64,000 bases of DNA from Planctomycetota bacterium (lineage in GTDB: Bacteria > Planctomycetota > Uabimicrobiia > Uabimicrobiales > Uabimicrobiaceae). Position numbers and translations under genes: made by a program. Positions 34,151 to 43,834 of this stretch are shown piece after piece. The number at the start of each line of letters is the position of its first letter. Position 1 is the first letter of the stretch. The notes beneath the pieces were generated by a model. That model did not search any database, had not been told where the DNA came from, and saw only the letters and a program-made list of their open reading frames with translations. The DNA lies in contig JAJDCR010000105.1 of assembly GCA_029260735.1 (NCBI GenBank), forward strand, positions 1 through 64,000, read 5' to 3'.

Positions 34151-36067
34151 TTAGTTTTCTTTTACTTCAAACTCAGCATCAATAACATCATCTTTTTTCT
34201 CAGCACCAGGAGCCTCTTCTGTTTGAGAACCAGCAGCACCCGCTTGTCCAGCAGCTTCTCCCGCAGCTTGTTCATACATTACTTTGCCTAATTCCTGGCA
34301 AGCTTCCTGAAATTCGTCCATTGCTTTTTTGATAGCATCAGCATCACTGCCTTCGGTAGCTTTTTTCAAAGCTTCTTTACTTTCTTCGATCTTTTTCTTT
34401 TGATCATCAGAGAGTTTATCAGAATGCTCTTTAAGAGTTTTTTCTGTAGAGTAAATCAAATGATCTGCTTGGTTACGCATATCAATCATTTCTTTACGTT
34501 TTCCATCCTCTTCGGCATACTTTTCAGCATCTGCTTTCATATTTTCAATCTCTTCCTCGGAAAGTCCAGAAGAGCTTTTAATGACAATAGATTGCTCTTT
34601 GCCTGTACCAGTATCTTTAGCAGAAACGTTTAAGATACCATTAGCATCGATGTTGAAAGATACTTCGATTTGAGGCATTCCCCGAGGAGCAGGAGCAATA
34701 TCACTTAGACGAAAACGGCCGAGAGTACGGTTTCCATTGGCCATTTTTCTTTCTCCCTGCAAAACATGAACATCAACAGCTGTTTGGTTATCATCCGCAG
34801 TTGAAAAAACTTCTTTTTTCTCTGTTGGGATGGTTGTGTTGCGCTCAATCAGAGTAGTCATTACTCCACCCAAGGTTTCTATTCCCAAGGAAAGAGGAGT
34901 TACGTCAAGAAGGAGAACATCTTTCAGTTTATCATCTCCCATCATGATACCACCTTGAATAGCAGCACCAATAGCCACTACTTCATCGGGATTAACACCT
35001 TTGTGAGGCTCTCTTTGGAAAATTTGCTTAACTATTTCTTGGACGTAAGGAATTCGAGTAGATCCTCCGACTAAAACAACTTCATCAATTTCTGAAGGAG
35101 AAAGATCAGCATCTTCTAGTGCTTTTATACAAGGTTGCTTGGTTCGATCAGCAACTTCTTTAATGAGTTGTTCAAATTGGGCCCTAGTTAATTTCTTCGT
35201 TAAGTGCTTAGGACCACTTTGATCTGCTGTGATAAAAGGTAAATTGATATCTGTCTGTAAGACATTAGATAACTCACATTTAGCTTTTTCGGCAGCCTCT
35301 TTTAGTCTTTGTAAAGCCATATGGTCGTTCATTAAATCGATGCCTTGATCTTTTTTGAAGTCCTCGCATAGCCATCTAATGAGAACATCATCAAAGTCAT
35401 CTCCTCCAAGCTTGGTGTCTCCATTGGTCGCTTTTACTTCAAAAACCCCATCTCCCACTTCAAGGATAGAGACATCAAAAGTTCCCCCACCAAGGTCAAA
35501 TACTGCTATTTTTTCATTTTTCTTTTTATCTAAACCATAAGCCAGAGAAGCTGCTGTAGGCTCATTAATAATACGTTTCACCTCTAGACCAGCAATTTTT
35601 CCAGCATCTTTGGTCGCTTGTCTTTGAGAGTCATTAAAGTATGCAGGAACAGTAATAACCGCCTCTGTAACCTTTTCTCCCAAATATTCTTCTGCTGCTT
35701 CTTTTAAGTTGGCTAAGACAAGAGCTGATATTTCCGGTGGAGTGTATAATTTATCTCCAATCGAGATTTTTACAAGCCCATCTCCTTCTCCTACTACCTT
35801 ATATGGCAGCAGCTTTTCTTCGTCCTTAATTTCAGAATGACGACGTCCCATAAATCTTTTAACAGAAAAAATTGTATTTGTCGGATTTGTAACTGCTTGT
35901 CGTTTTGCTGTAGTTCCTACTAAACGCTCTCCTTCGTTAGTAAAACTAACAACAGAAGGAGTAATTCTGGCCCCATCTGAATTTGTAATAACAGTAGGCT
36001 TACCAGCTTCCATTACAGCAACGACAGAGTTAGTAGTACCAAGGTCAATTCCAATAATTTTTCCCAT
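34151..36067 (-). CDS. dnaK: Chaperone DnaK (Hsp70)
   Basis: This 638-aa ATP-dependent chaperone is full length and colinear with the family: [19 protein letters not shown] at the N terminus, the phosphate-2 motif [12 protein letters not shown], the adenosine motif [13 protein letters not shown], substrate-domain strands, a helical lid and the closing [17 protein letters not shown] lies 9 bp before the ATG. No grpE or dnaJ is adjacent, and no CIRCE (TTAGCACTC-N9-GAGTGCTAA) is seen upstream. Confidence 0.98.
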   Translation of the reverse strand: MGKIIGIDLGTTNSVVAVMEAGKPTVITNSDGARITPSVVSFTNEGERLVGTTAKRQAVTNPTNTIFSVKRFMGRRHSEIKDEEKLLPYKVVGEGDGLVKISIGDKLYTPPEISALVLANLKEAAEEYLGEKVTEAVITVPAYFNDSQRQATKDAGKIAGLEVKRIINEPTAASLAYGLDKKKNEKIAVFDLGGGTFDVSILEVGDGVFEVKATNGDTKLGGDDFDDVLIRWLCEDFKKDQGIDLMNDHMALQRLKEAAEKAKCELSNVLQTDINLPFITADQSGPKHLTKKLTRAQFEQLIKEVADRTKQPCIKALEDADLSPSEIDEVVLVGGSTRIPYVQEIVKQIFQREPHKGVNPDEVVAIGAAIQGGIMMGDDKLKDVLLLDVTPLSLGIETLGGVMTTLIERNTTIPTEKKEVFSTADDNQTAVDVHVLQGERKMANGNRTLGRFRLSDIAPAPRGMPQIEVSFNIDANGILNVSAKDTGTGKEQSIVIKSSSGLSEEEIENMKADAEKYAEEDGKRKEMIDMRNQADHLIYSTEKTLKEHSDKLSDDQKKKIEESKEALKKATEGSDADAIKKAMDEFQEACQELGKVMYEQAAGEAAGQAGAAGSQTEEAPGAEKKDDVIDAEFEVKEN

Positions 36068-36600
36068 GATATATTCTCCATGTAAAGTGAATGTTTTTGT
36101 GAGCTTGAGTTTTGTTGTGAAGTGTTTGAAGTTTTGTCTTTTATCATCAACAAAACATGATTTTATAATTTTGTATTTTAATTTCTGAATGATTGTTATT
36201 TCTAACTAGTCAAAAACAAAGCAAATAATGTACCTTTTTGTTTTTTTTTTTTTACTTACTTTTCTATTCTTAATCTTTCCCTTGTTTTTTCTCCAAAAGA
36301 CGAGACACTAAAAAAAAATTCTCAAAAAAGGAAAAAAAACAAATGACATTATGCTACATTATTTTTTTTCAACAACGTCATTTTGACCAAATAGGAGAGC
36401 AACTCCCTACGCTCAATAGTAAGATCAATAGTAAGATCAATAGCAAGAAGGTAAGATTTGAAAAAGAATCAAATTGTATTGCTTTTTAAAAGGATATCTT
36501 GACTTATAACTATAGGGGGTGTAAAATAAATAAGTGGTATTCTAATACTGATTGCTATTTTAGTACTTGTATACTAAACAACTCCATTTTCTCTTAGGGT
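36068..36600. other. Divergent intergenic region between dnaK and the SpoVG-like gene
   Basis: This very AT-rich stretch of 533 bp has a long T-tract (about 36240-36254) and a 12-bp direct repeat (TCAATAGTAAGA, about three copies, 36413-36450). Promoters for both divergent genes should lie here, but I cannot assign -35/-10 boxes with confidence. No gene, CIRCE or structured RNA was recognised. Confidence 0.5.
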
Positions 36601-36612
36601 ATGTTGCTTGGC

Positions 36613-36627
36613 GAGGAGAATGAATTG
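36613..36627 (+). promoter_or_regulatory. Ribosome-binding site that sets a TTG start for the SpoVG-like gene
   Basis: GAGGAG (36613-36618) is followed after 6 bp by TTG (36625). Starting there gives MEITEVKVKL, matching the canonical SpoVG start. The in-frame ATG at 36601 would leave the ribosome site inside the gene and add eight unrelated residues. Confidence 0.75.
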
Positions 36628-37068
36628 GAAATTACAGAGGTAAAAGTTAAGCTAATTGAGTCATCAAACAGTGATCGATTGCAAGCTTTCTGCAGTATAA
36701 CTATTGACAATAACTTTGTAATCAGAGATCTCAAAATTATTGAAGGAGCAAAAGGGGCTTTTGTGGCTATGCCCAGTAGGAAAATAATGGAACGGTGTTC
36801 TTACTGCGGTGCCAAAAATCATCTACGTGCAAAATACTGTAATGAATGTGGTCGAGAATGGGATCCGAATAAAGCAAATCGCCACAAAACGGGAAGAAGG
36901 AAAATGCATGCAGATATTGCTCATCCTATCAACTCAGAGTGCCGAGAGCTTATCCAATCAAAAGTTCTAGAAGCATTCGAGGAAGAAAAAACAAGAGTTC
37001 AAAGTGGACAAAGTTCTCCGGGTAGAGATAACGATGACCACATGGACGATTTTCATGACGGACTCTAA
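36625..37068 (+). CDS. spoVG: SpoVG-family protein with an inserted zinc ribbon
   Basis: The 147-aa protein aligns with SpoVG, a small nucleic-acid-binding regulator. The N-terminal half (EITEVKVKL, ITIDNNFVIRDLKIIEGAKG, FVAMPSRK) and the closing part (DIAHPINSECRELIQSKVLEA) are both well kept. Between FVAMPSRK and DIAHPINS, where SpoVG has a short loop, sits a ~40-residue insertion with CSYCGAKN...KYCNECG, a four-cysteine zinc ribbon, plus a basic stretch (ANRHKTGRRKMH). The tail is acidic and His/Asp-rich. Family known: DNA or RNA binding with wide regulatory roles. Inferred: the ribbon adds a second nucleic-acid or protein contact. Confidence 0.85.
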   Translation: MEITEVKVKLIESSNSDRLQAFCSITIDNNFVIRDLKIIEGAKGAFVAMPSRKIMERCSYCGAKNHLRAKYCNECGREWDPNKANRHKTGRRKMHADIAHPINSECRELIQSKVLEAFEEEKTRVQSGQSSPGRDNDDHMDDFHDGL

Positions 37069-37167
37069 AACGTTCTCTGTGGCCTAAAATGTTTTTGTTT
37101 TTATTCGTTTGACAAATTAAAAATAAAACATTCCCGTCCATTCCTAAGGACATTCTAACTAAAAACC

Positions 37168-37530
37168 TTAGGGATGGTGTTCGCGGGCTTCTCCTAACAA
37201 AACATCAGAAGATATTTCAAAAGAAATTCTCTCTCTATTTTTCTCCGCCCAAATCAGCCCGACCCCTTTAACTCGACAAAGATCTTTCCAAGAATAAAAA
37301 AATCCATGCCGACAACGATCCTCATAAATAGCAAGTGCTTTTTTAACCCCCACTCCTGGTAGCAATGCTATTTCCATTTTATCTACTTGATTGATTGCTA
37401 TTTTACGCGGCAAGACAGTATGTTCAGAAAAACTCCCATACAAAATTATTCCCCAAAAAAAGAAAACAGCAAAGACAACAAGTAAACTATTTACCTCAAA
37501 AGCACTCACTAAAGTTTCTGATTTACTCAT
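37168..37530 (-). CDS. Membrane-anchored helix-hairpin-helix protein (ComEA-like)
   Basis: The 120-aa protein has one membrane helix (~14-33), a short beta linker (RKIAINQVDKMEIALLPGVG) and two HhH motifs (LLPGVGVKKALAI and LCRVKGVGLIWAEKN). This is the layout of ComEA, which binds incoming DNA at the cell surface during competence. Other competence genes are absent nearby. It is convergent with the SpoVG-like gene. Confidence 0.78.
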   Translation of the reverse strand: MSKSETLVSAFEVNSLLVVFAVFFFWGIILYGSFSEHTVLPRKIAINQVDKMEIALLPGVGVKKALAIYEDRCRHGFFYSWKDLCRVKGVGLIWAEKNRERISFEISSDVLLGEAREHHP

Positions 37531-37607
37531 TTACAACTTCCTTGTATAATTAGATAGATAACTTTTTTAGGCCTCTCTCCAAATTTTTTTTAACGGAAAC
37601 ACCTTTC

Positions 37608-38450
37608 ATGCGCTCATACTACAATAACTACAATAGTGGGGGATATGGGGGAAACCACTACCTAACACCTGCGGTTCGTTGGCTCATTTTTGCCAATATT
37701 GGTGTATTTGCTGTCCAGATTATTTTCATCTCACTTCTCAGTGGTTGGTTCCCGCGAGATTTTATAACGTCTTATTTTGCTCTCATTCCCACGAGAGTGA
37801 TTGAAGATTTCTGGATTTGGCAATTAATCACCAGTTGTTTCCTACACGACCCATACTCTTTATTTCACATTTTTTTCAATCTTTTGACTCTCTACTTTTT
37901 TGGCCACTTACCAGAGAGGACATATGGAACTCAAAAATTTTACATCTGTTATTTCTTCTCAGCAGTATTCTCTTCCCTCGTTTTTTGTGTCGTGCACTAT
38001 ACTCAAGGAACCCAAAGCGCTGCGTTAGGTGCTTCCGGAGCCATTATGGGTATTTTGATGGTAGCAGCTCGCCTAGCTCCCGATAATATTGTCTATTTTA
38101 GCTTAATTTTTCCCATTCGTATGAGGACAATGATCTGGTTTCTCATCGGAATCGATCTCTATACCGCGTTGATGAGCCCCAATGGCGGAGTTGCTGCAGT
38201 AAGTCATCTCGGTGGACTTGCCGCAGGTCATATATTCTTTACCTACAGCGACCGTATTTTTCTTTTCTTTGAACGATTAGACCAACAAGTAACCATGCAA
38301 CATAACCGAGAGCAGCGGAAAAAAATTAAGGTGAGCCGAGAAGAAGTTGACCGTCTTTTGGATAAAATTAGCAAAAGTGGAATTAACTCTCTCACTCAAG
38401 ACGAAAAAGAATTCTTAAAAAAAGCTAGTAAGGAATATCAAAAAGAATAA
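37608..38450 (+). CDS. Rhomboid-family intramembrane serine protease
   Basis: The 280-aa protein has six membrane helices with the Ser-His dyad Ser143 (GASGAIMG) and His200 (VSHLGGLAAGH). The HIFFNLLTLYFFG segment in TM2 is typical. The C-terminal cytoplasmic tail (REEVDRLLDKISKSGINSL...) matches a small helical extension common in bacterial rhomboids. Its stop overlaps the ATG of the next gene (TAATG), so it begins a protease operon. It cleaves single-span membrane proteins; the FHA-membrane protease two genes on is a possible substrate (inference). Confidence 0.93.
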   Translation: MRSYYNNYNSGGYGGNHYLTPAVRWLIFANIGVFAVQIIFISLLSGWFPRDFITSYFALIPTRVIEDFWIWQLITSCFLHDPYSLFHIFFNLLTLYFFGHLPERTYGTQKFYICYFFSAVFSSLVFCVVHYTQGTQSAALGASGAIMGILMVAARLAPDNIVYFSLIFPIRMRTMIWFLIGIDLYTALMSPNGGVAAVSHLGGLAAGHIFFTYSDRIFLFFERLDQQVTMQHNREQRKKIKVSREEVDRLLDKISKSGINSLTQDEKEFLKKASKEYQKE

Positions 38451-39349
38451 TGTTGAAAGCAAAACTTTACCTCACAAAAGCAGCGATTATCCTTCTTCCT
38501 TTTTTTGGTATACTGCTGCTTCTGCATTTTACCTTACCCAAAGTCGCTCGCGAATACAGCCGAGAAAAGTTTGGACAAATTGATCTTAGTGAGCATGAAA
38601 GCAAACATTTTCGTATTTACACGAAACAAATCCCTCTTTCTGCCGAAAAGATAGGCCTAGTGGCAGAAGAGTTTTTTCTTGCTTTCCAGAAAACATATGG
38701 GAAGCAGCTAAACTATCAAGGACTTCGCAACATTATAGAAATCTTTTTCTTTGGGAAAAGAGAAGAGTTTGATAACTACTACGAGAATCGTTTTCATAAA
38801 GAACTTCCCAACAATGCGGCCTATTATAACCCCGTCAACGGCAAAATAGTTCTTTATTGGACAAATCTTCCTCAGTCGAAACAAACTCTTTACCACGAAA
38901 TGACCCATATGATATGGGATCAAGCCTTAGGCGCTTATAACCCCGCATGGTCTTTTTGGTTAAATGAAGGCTTTGCTACCTACATTGAGCAGTGCTCCAT
39001 CCAAAATGGAGAAATTGTTCCCGCTGAATTCAATATCGAAATCAGAGATCTTATTAAAAAAGCTTATGAAGATCGTAACTTTATTCCCTTAGAAGAGCTT
39101 TGTCGGTCTTCTCATGAAGATTTTCAAGGAGAGAGAAACTATCTCTATTACTACGAAAGTTATCTTTTTGTTTTTTTCCTACTTCATGCAGAAGAAGGAA
39201 AGTATGAAAAAAGTTTTTATTCCTATATAGAAAAAGAAATCACGCCTGGTTCTTGTCCACCACATCTTCTATGGGCAGAGTTAGGTAAATCCCCAAGTGA
39301 GCTAGAAAACGCTTTCCTCCGTTTTTTTCAAATAGATATGCTAAGGTAA
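38450..39349 (+). CDS. Membrane-anchored zinc metallopeptidase (gluzincin)
   Basis: The 299-aa protein has one N-terminal membrane helix (~11-29) and an extracytoplasmic domain with the gluzincin set HEMTH (His149, Glu150, His153) and a third ligand Glu173 in WLNEGFATYIE. The layout matches DUF1570/M1-like peptidases. The catalytic domain is paralogous to the C-terminal domain of the next gene. It is coupled to the rhomboid by a one-base overlap and precedes the FHA gene by 6 bp. Confidence 0.83.
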   Translation: MLKAKLYLTKAAIILLPFFGILLLLHFTLPKVAREYSREKFGQIDLSEHESKHFRIYTKQIPLSAEKIGLVAEEFFLAFQKTYGKQLNYQGLRNIIEIFFFGKREEFDNYYENRFHKELPNNAAYYNPVNGKIVLYWTNLPQSKQTLYHEMTHMIWDQALGAYNPAWSFWLNEGFATYIEQCSIQNGEIVPAEFNIEIRDLIKKAYEDRNFIPLEELCRSSHEDFQGERNYLYYYESYLFVFFLLHAEEGKYEKSFYSYIEKEITPGSCPPHLLWAELGKSPSELENAFLRFFQIDMLR

Positions 39350-39355
39350 TTTGCC

Positions 39356-42300
39356 ATGAAAGACATCCAATTATTTTTTATTGATCAAAGCCCTGAGACT
39401 CAATGGAATCCGACAAAAATAACTCCACCCGGAATCATTGGTCGCGTAAATACTTGTCATCTTAAAATCGACCATGAAAGTATCTCTACCCAACATGCTC
39501 AGGTTATTCAAGAAGGAAACGAGTTCATTCTTGTCGATTTAGAAAGTACCAATGGAACTCGTATTGCTGGCAATAAGATATCAAAACAAAAACTAGAAGA
39601 TGGCCAAGAAGTCAGCTTTGGAATGGTCAAATTTCTCATTCGTATTGTCTCCAAGCCACTCCCCAAACTATGTTCCTTAGAAAATGAACGTGCTATATCT
39701 TTAAGTAAGATGCCTTTTTCTATTGGCCGAGAAAGCGACAATGAACTTGCCTTAAAAGAGGTAAGTGTCTCCAGCCATCATGCCGTTATTTATGAAGAAA
39801 ATGGACACTACTTCATCGAAGACAAACTAAGTACCAATGGAACAAGAGTCAATGACAGGCGTATCCAAAAGTTGGAAATCAAAGACCATGATGTCATTCG
39901 GGTGGGAAACTGGAAAGCCATCTTTATTACCAAAGAAGAAAGCAAGAGCAATTTCTTTCTCAAATTCCTTGACGGAGAAAGAGCAGGCGAAAAAATCTCT
40001 TTGGATGAGAAAATCACCATTGGCCGCACCAAAGACAATGATATATCCATTCCCACTAAAGCCGTTTCGAGCCACCACGCCGAAGTTTTTTTATCTCAAG
40101 GCAATTATTGGATCAAGGATCTAGATAGCTTAAACGGAGTTCGCATAGGTGGAGTTAAAGTAAAAAAAGCTCTTCTCAAGCACGACGATGAAATCATTCT
40201 AGGCAACACTTCCCTCCTTTTTGAAAATGCTCATTTAGCAAAAGAACGATTTTTTTTAGTGATCATAGATGGAGAAAGAGGAGGAGAAGAGCTTGAGATA
40301 ACCTCTCAAATTACTTTTGGAAGAAGCTCTATCAATGATGTTCCCATTAAAGAACATCAAGTTTCCAATATCCACGCTAAAATCACTATGAGCAACAATG
40401 TCTTTACCCTAGAAGATAAAAACAGCACCAACGGAACCTATCTCAATCAAAAGAAAATCACAACTCCTAGCACACTCAAACATGGCGACGAAATCCAAAT
40501 AGGCCCTCGGCACTTCATCTTTAGAAGCTCAGCCAAAGGTCGTCCAAAGGTTATCAGTGAAGAATCTTATAGCCTCGTTCCAGTACTGCGCAAAGGATAT
40601 GGTAAAACCATTGATTTATCCAAAGGTTCTGTAACCATTGGGCGCCATCTTGAAAATGACCTAACCATCAAAGGAAAAGGTATATCTCACCACCACGCTC
40701 GTATTGTCAAAGAAAAAGGCCATTATTTCATCCAAGACACCAATTCTCGGATGGGCACCTTTGTTAACGGAAAAAAAATCGTCCAAGAAGAGCTAGAACA
40801 CGGTGACGAGATTAACATTGGCAAACGTGCCTTTATATTTAAAAGCAGCTTGCGCCCCCTTCATCACATACTGGGAATGTCCTATGAACTTTCGCTATCT
40901 ATGGCGGCAGGAGCTCTCTTCCTTCTCTTTTGCTTCTATATGATAGCCAATTCCTTCTTTGCTTCCACCGACCCGATATTAGACAACGACACCCCCAAAA
41001 TCGTTCAAGAAGAGAAAGAAGTCGAAAGTGACCAAGATATTCTTGGGCAAACAGAAAAAGACGTACAAAGCTTACTCCGTTCGTATCAATATGGAAAAGC
41101 TCGTCAAAAAATTCAAGACACTCTCCAAACAATCAAACTGCTCTCAAATAAAACTAAACTAGAAGAAGCTATTTCTAAAATTAAGTCCCAAGAGCTGGTT
41201 TTCGAAGAAGTCGTCCAAAAATTACAAAGGCCTACTTTTCAGCCTATTCGTGTAGAAGTACCAGAGAAAGGTGTTTGCCTCGTTCGTAGCGCTGACCCTA
41301 AAACTCATACTCTCATGATGGAAACCTCCCAAAAAGACATTATTCTGGAGGTTTGGGAAAAGCTTCCCCCGACAATCTTTTTTCAAATCGCCGAACAGTT
41401 GAGAGTCTCTAGTGCTCATCTATATGCTCTCGCAGAAATGGCCCATGTCCAAAACCTCCCAGGACACGTGGAAAAATATCTAGTTCTTGCTTTAAACCAT
41501 GATTCTTCTGTTCAAGCCAAAGCCGACCAACTCTATTCGAAATCTAGTGGTCAAAAAATTCCCCTAGGAGGTTTCACCCCCTACCAAGGAAGACTCGTTA
41601 GTCTAGAAGAGAAAAGAACGAGAGAATCACAAGATAAACAAAAACAAGAGCAAGAAGATAAAGAAAATCAAGCACGACAGCTCCGAGAAAACCGCATTAA
41701 AGCCCAAGAAATGGCTAAGCAAAGAGAAAAAGATGAGTTTCCTCTCCGCTATGCCATTATCGATGAACTTTCCCGAACTTACAGCTATGAAAAAGCCATT
41801 TCTGAGTTTGAAAAATTCCTTGAGCAATTAATTTCCAATGATTTAAAAGACAAAGTTCGTCGAAGAATCGCCGAAGTAAAGCCGATGGCGGAACTCTTTC
41901 GTAAACTCATCGATAGTATTAATCAGAAAAAACTCCTCAACGATCGCATTAAAATATCAACAGACGTAGATGGAGTTATTGCTGAGGCGGATGAAGATAC
42001 CTTCCGCGTTATTTTTCCCCAAGGGGCCCTCAAAGAAAAATGGTACCATCTTCCTCCGAATAGAGTCTACCAATTCTTCGAACGACTTAAAGTTGAAGGA
42101 GCTGAGCTTTTCTTAATAGGGGTTTTCTGCTTTGAAAATGAGCTTAGCATTGAAGGCAACCGTAGCTTCATCAAAGTTATCCGCAATCACCCCAAATTGA
42201 GAAAAAAAGTAGACCAGTACCTCTCTCTGAAATTCGACATTCCCATTCCCAAAGGAGGCTTTGTCCCCTACCAAGGTCGCTTAATTAGCCCGAAAGAAAG

Positions 42301-43264
42301 AGAATATCTTGCCAAGGGCTTAGTCAGACACGGTAGCAAATGGGTCACTCCCGAAGACAAAGAAATGCTGGAACAAGGATTCATTAAGCATAATGGAAAA
42401 TGGATTACAGGTAAGGACAAACAACTCCTCGCCCGAGGCTACCAGCAATATAAAGGTAAGTGGTACACAAAAAAAGAACTCCAAGAACTCCGTCAAAATT
42501 GGGACGATGCTTGGACTCTAAGCACCCAACACTACGAGCTAAGCTCTAATATCAGCGAAGAATTCCTCAAAGAACTCGGCACCATTCTAGAGGCCTCCTA
42601 CGTAGAATACGCCCAGTTTTTCGGAGAACGCTTCAAATCAAGATCCACCCTCTACGCCTTTCGAACATTTGAAGATTACCGAAGATTTTGCATCGAAAGC
42701 GGAAACCCCAGCCTAGTCCGCGCCGGAGGATTTGCGACCAAGCAAGACAACCGAGCCGTAGGTTGGAAACGATTCGACAACGACCAACTCCTTAGCACCA
42801 TGATCCACGAAGGGGCTCACCTTTACATGTATAACGCTCACCCCAACACTTCTACCCCTTCCTGGATGGCCGAAGGAATCGCCACCCAATTTGAAGGCTA
42901 TGAATGGGACGGGAAAAAACTCATCATGCACCACCGGTCACCCAACAGGCTTCCCTGGGTCAAACGCAAATTTCTAGAAGGAAACACCTTCACCATCGAA
43001 GAGCTTATTCAAGGACAAGCCCTTCAACTCATCAATCAAGATATAGACCAAGCCGCCACCTTCTACGCACAGTCATGGGCCCTGTATTACTACATGAAAC
43101 ATATCCCCAACAAACAATACCGAGACAACTTCGACAAATTTGTCTCCACTATTCATCGAGGAGGCCAACAAGGAAGAGAATCCACCATCTTCATGAATTA
43201 CTTTGGGCGGGATATTGACAAATTGAATATTGCATGGAAGAAGTATATTTTGGATTTGAAGTGA
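39356..43264 (+). CDS. Five-FHA, membrane-spanning zinc metallopeptidase
   Basis: This is a 1302-aa fusion. Five FHA domains occupy about 1-97, 102-195, 199-292, 299-393 and 405-497. All keep the GR and S-x-x-H core (for example GRESDNE, SSHHA). FHA1, 2 and 4 keep STNGT, FHA3 has SLNGV, and FHA5 has SRMGT, losing the phosphopeptide Asn. One membrane helix (~511-534) follows, then a helical/coiled region (~750-795), two GGF-x-PYQGRL motifs, and three K-W-[VI/Y]-T repeats (~985-1041). The C-terminal gluzincin domain has HEGAH (His1151, Glu1152, His1155) and Glu1173. It would read phosphothreonine inside the cell and act by proteolysis outside. The domain arrangement is seen; the signalling role is inferred. 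Confidence 0.9.
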   Translation: MKDIQLFFIDQSPETQWNPTKITPPGIIGRVNTCHLKIDHESISTQHAQVIQEGNEFILVDLESTNGTRIAGNKISKQKLEDGQEVSFGMVKFLIRIVSKPLPKLCSLENERAISLSKMPFSIGRESDNELALKEVSVSSHHAVIYEENGHYFIEDKLSTNGTRVNDRRIQKLEIKDHDVIRVGNWKAIFITKEESKSNFFLKFLDGERAGEKISLDEKITIGRTKDNDISIPTKAVSSHHAEVFLSQGNYWIKDLDSLNGVRIGGVKVKKALLKHDDEIILGNTSLLFENAHLAKERFFLVIIDGERGGEELEITSQITFGRSSINDVPIKEHQVSNIHAKITMSNNVFTLEDKNSTNGTYLNQKKITTPSTLKHGDEIQIGPRHFIFRSSAKGRPKVISEESYSLVPVLRKGYGKTIDLSKGSVTIGRHLENDLTIKGKGISHHHARIVKEKGHYFIQDTNSRMGTFVNGKKIVQEELEHGDEINIGKRAFIFKSSLRPLHHILGMSYELSLSMAAGALFLLFCFYMIANSFFASTDPILDNDTPKIVQEEKEVESDQDILGQTEKDVQSLLRSYQYGKARQKIQDTLQTIKLLSNKTKLEEAISKIKSQELVFEEVVQKLQRPTFQPIRVEVPEKGVCLVRSADPKTHTLMMETSQKDIILEVWEKLPPTIFFQIAEQLRVSSAHLYALAEMAHVQNLPGHVEKYLVLALNHDSSVQAKADQLYSKSSGQKIPLGGFTPYQGRLVSLEEKRTRESQDKQKQEQEDKENQARQLRENRIKAQEMAKQREKDEFPLRYAIIDELSRTYSYEKAISEFEKFLEQLISNDLKDKVRRRIAEVKPMAELFRKLIDSINQKKLLNDRIKISTDVDGVIAEADEDTFRVIFPQGALKEKWYHLPPNRVYQFFERLKVEGAELFLIGVFCFENELSIEGNRSFIKVIRNHPKLRKKVDQYLSLKFDIPIPKGGFVPYQGRLISPKEREYLAKGLVRHGSKWVTPEDKEMLEQGFIKHNGKWITGKDKQLLARGYQQYKGKWYTKKELQELRQNWDDAWTLSTQHYELSSNISEEFLKELGTILEASYVEYAQFFGERFKSRSTLYAFRTFEDYRRFCIESGNPSLVRAGGFATKQDNRAVGWKRFDNDQLLSTMIHEGAHLYMYNAHPNTSTPSWMAEGIATQFEGYEWDGKKLIMHHRSPNRLPWVKRKFLEGNTFTIEELIQGQALQLINQDIDQAATFYAQSWALYYYMKHIPNKQYRDNFDKFVSTIHRGGQQGRESTIFMNYFGRDIDKLNIAWKKYILDLK

Positions 43265-43309
43265 GAAAGGAAAGAAAAAACCGAAGGTAAATCTCTAGGG
43301 AGCTAAGCG

Positions 43310-43684
43310 ATGAAGAGAACTGTGTTGGTTTTGTTTCTGTTATTGGTTTTAGTAGGAAGTGCCCAAGCCTTTGAAGTAATGAGTCATGATGAATTTCAAG
43401 ATTATTCTTTTGACTCTTTTTCCAAAGTGCATAACTACACAGTAGCCTTATCTGGACAAGTCAATACCTTGTTTGGGTTTTACATTAGGCAAGACCTTGA
43501 AGAATTTCAGAAGACAAAAGTGTTTGTCTGCTTGATTTTTGTATACATCCTCTTAACAACAAGAGATTTAGCTATTCTAATTTCTCTAACCGCAGCAATA
43601 TCTGCTATTACTTTCATCCTACACAAAAGAAAGAAAAAAAAGTGGGATGAGGAGTTTGAGAAAAGATCTCCACTCTTAAAGTGA
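43310..43684 (+). CDS. Small membrane protein at the end of the protease operon
   Basis: The 124-aa protein has a signal-like N terminus (MKRTVLVLFLLLVLVGSAQA), an amphipathic stretch (~40-70), and one or two membrane helices (~72-108) before a charged tail (HKRKKKKWDEEFEKR). It is 45 bp after the FHA-peptidase gene on the same strand. No family was recognised. It could be an accessory or substrate of the proteases. Function unknown. Confidence 0.62.
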   Translation: MKRTVLVLFLLLVLVGSAQAFEVMSHDEFQDYSFDSFSKVHNYTVALSGQVNTLFGFYIRQDLEEFQKTKVFVCLIFVYILLTTRDLAILISLTAAISAITFILHKRKKKKWDEEFEKRSPLLK

Positions 43685-43700
43685 GGTAAAGTTGAAGAAA

Positions 43701-43834
43701 GAAAAGAATTTCACGCAAAGACGCCAAGAAGAAAAAGAATCCAGGCAAAAGATAAATTCGGAGAATTTCATCAACATAAAAATTTTTTACATTTTCCTTT
43801 GCTTTTCTTTGCGCCTTTGCGTGAAATTCTTTTC
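43701..43834. repeat. Inverted repeat with 33-bp arms
   Basis: The arms 43701-43733 and 43802-43834 share GAAAAGAATTTCACGCAAAG and then a few mismatches. The TTTCACGCAAAGRCGC core is one I associate with intergenic repeats of several bacterial groups. Short frames across it (43614-43889) are by-products. Bases 43835-44136 hold no recognisable gene and include the promoter region of the next PEP-CTERM gene. Confidence 0.72.

Noticed and set aside
36068-36200. CIRCE heat-shock operator upstream of dnaK
   Set aside because: The TTAGCACTC-N9-GAGTGCTAA dyad is not present, so dnaK must be controlled otherwise.
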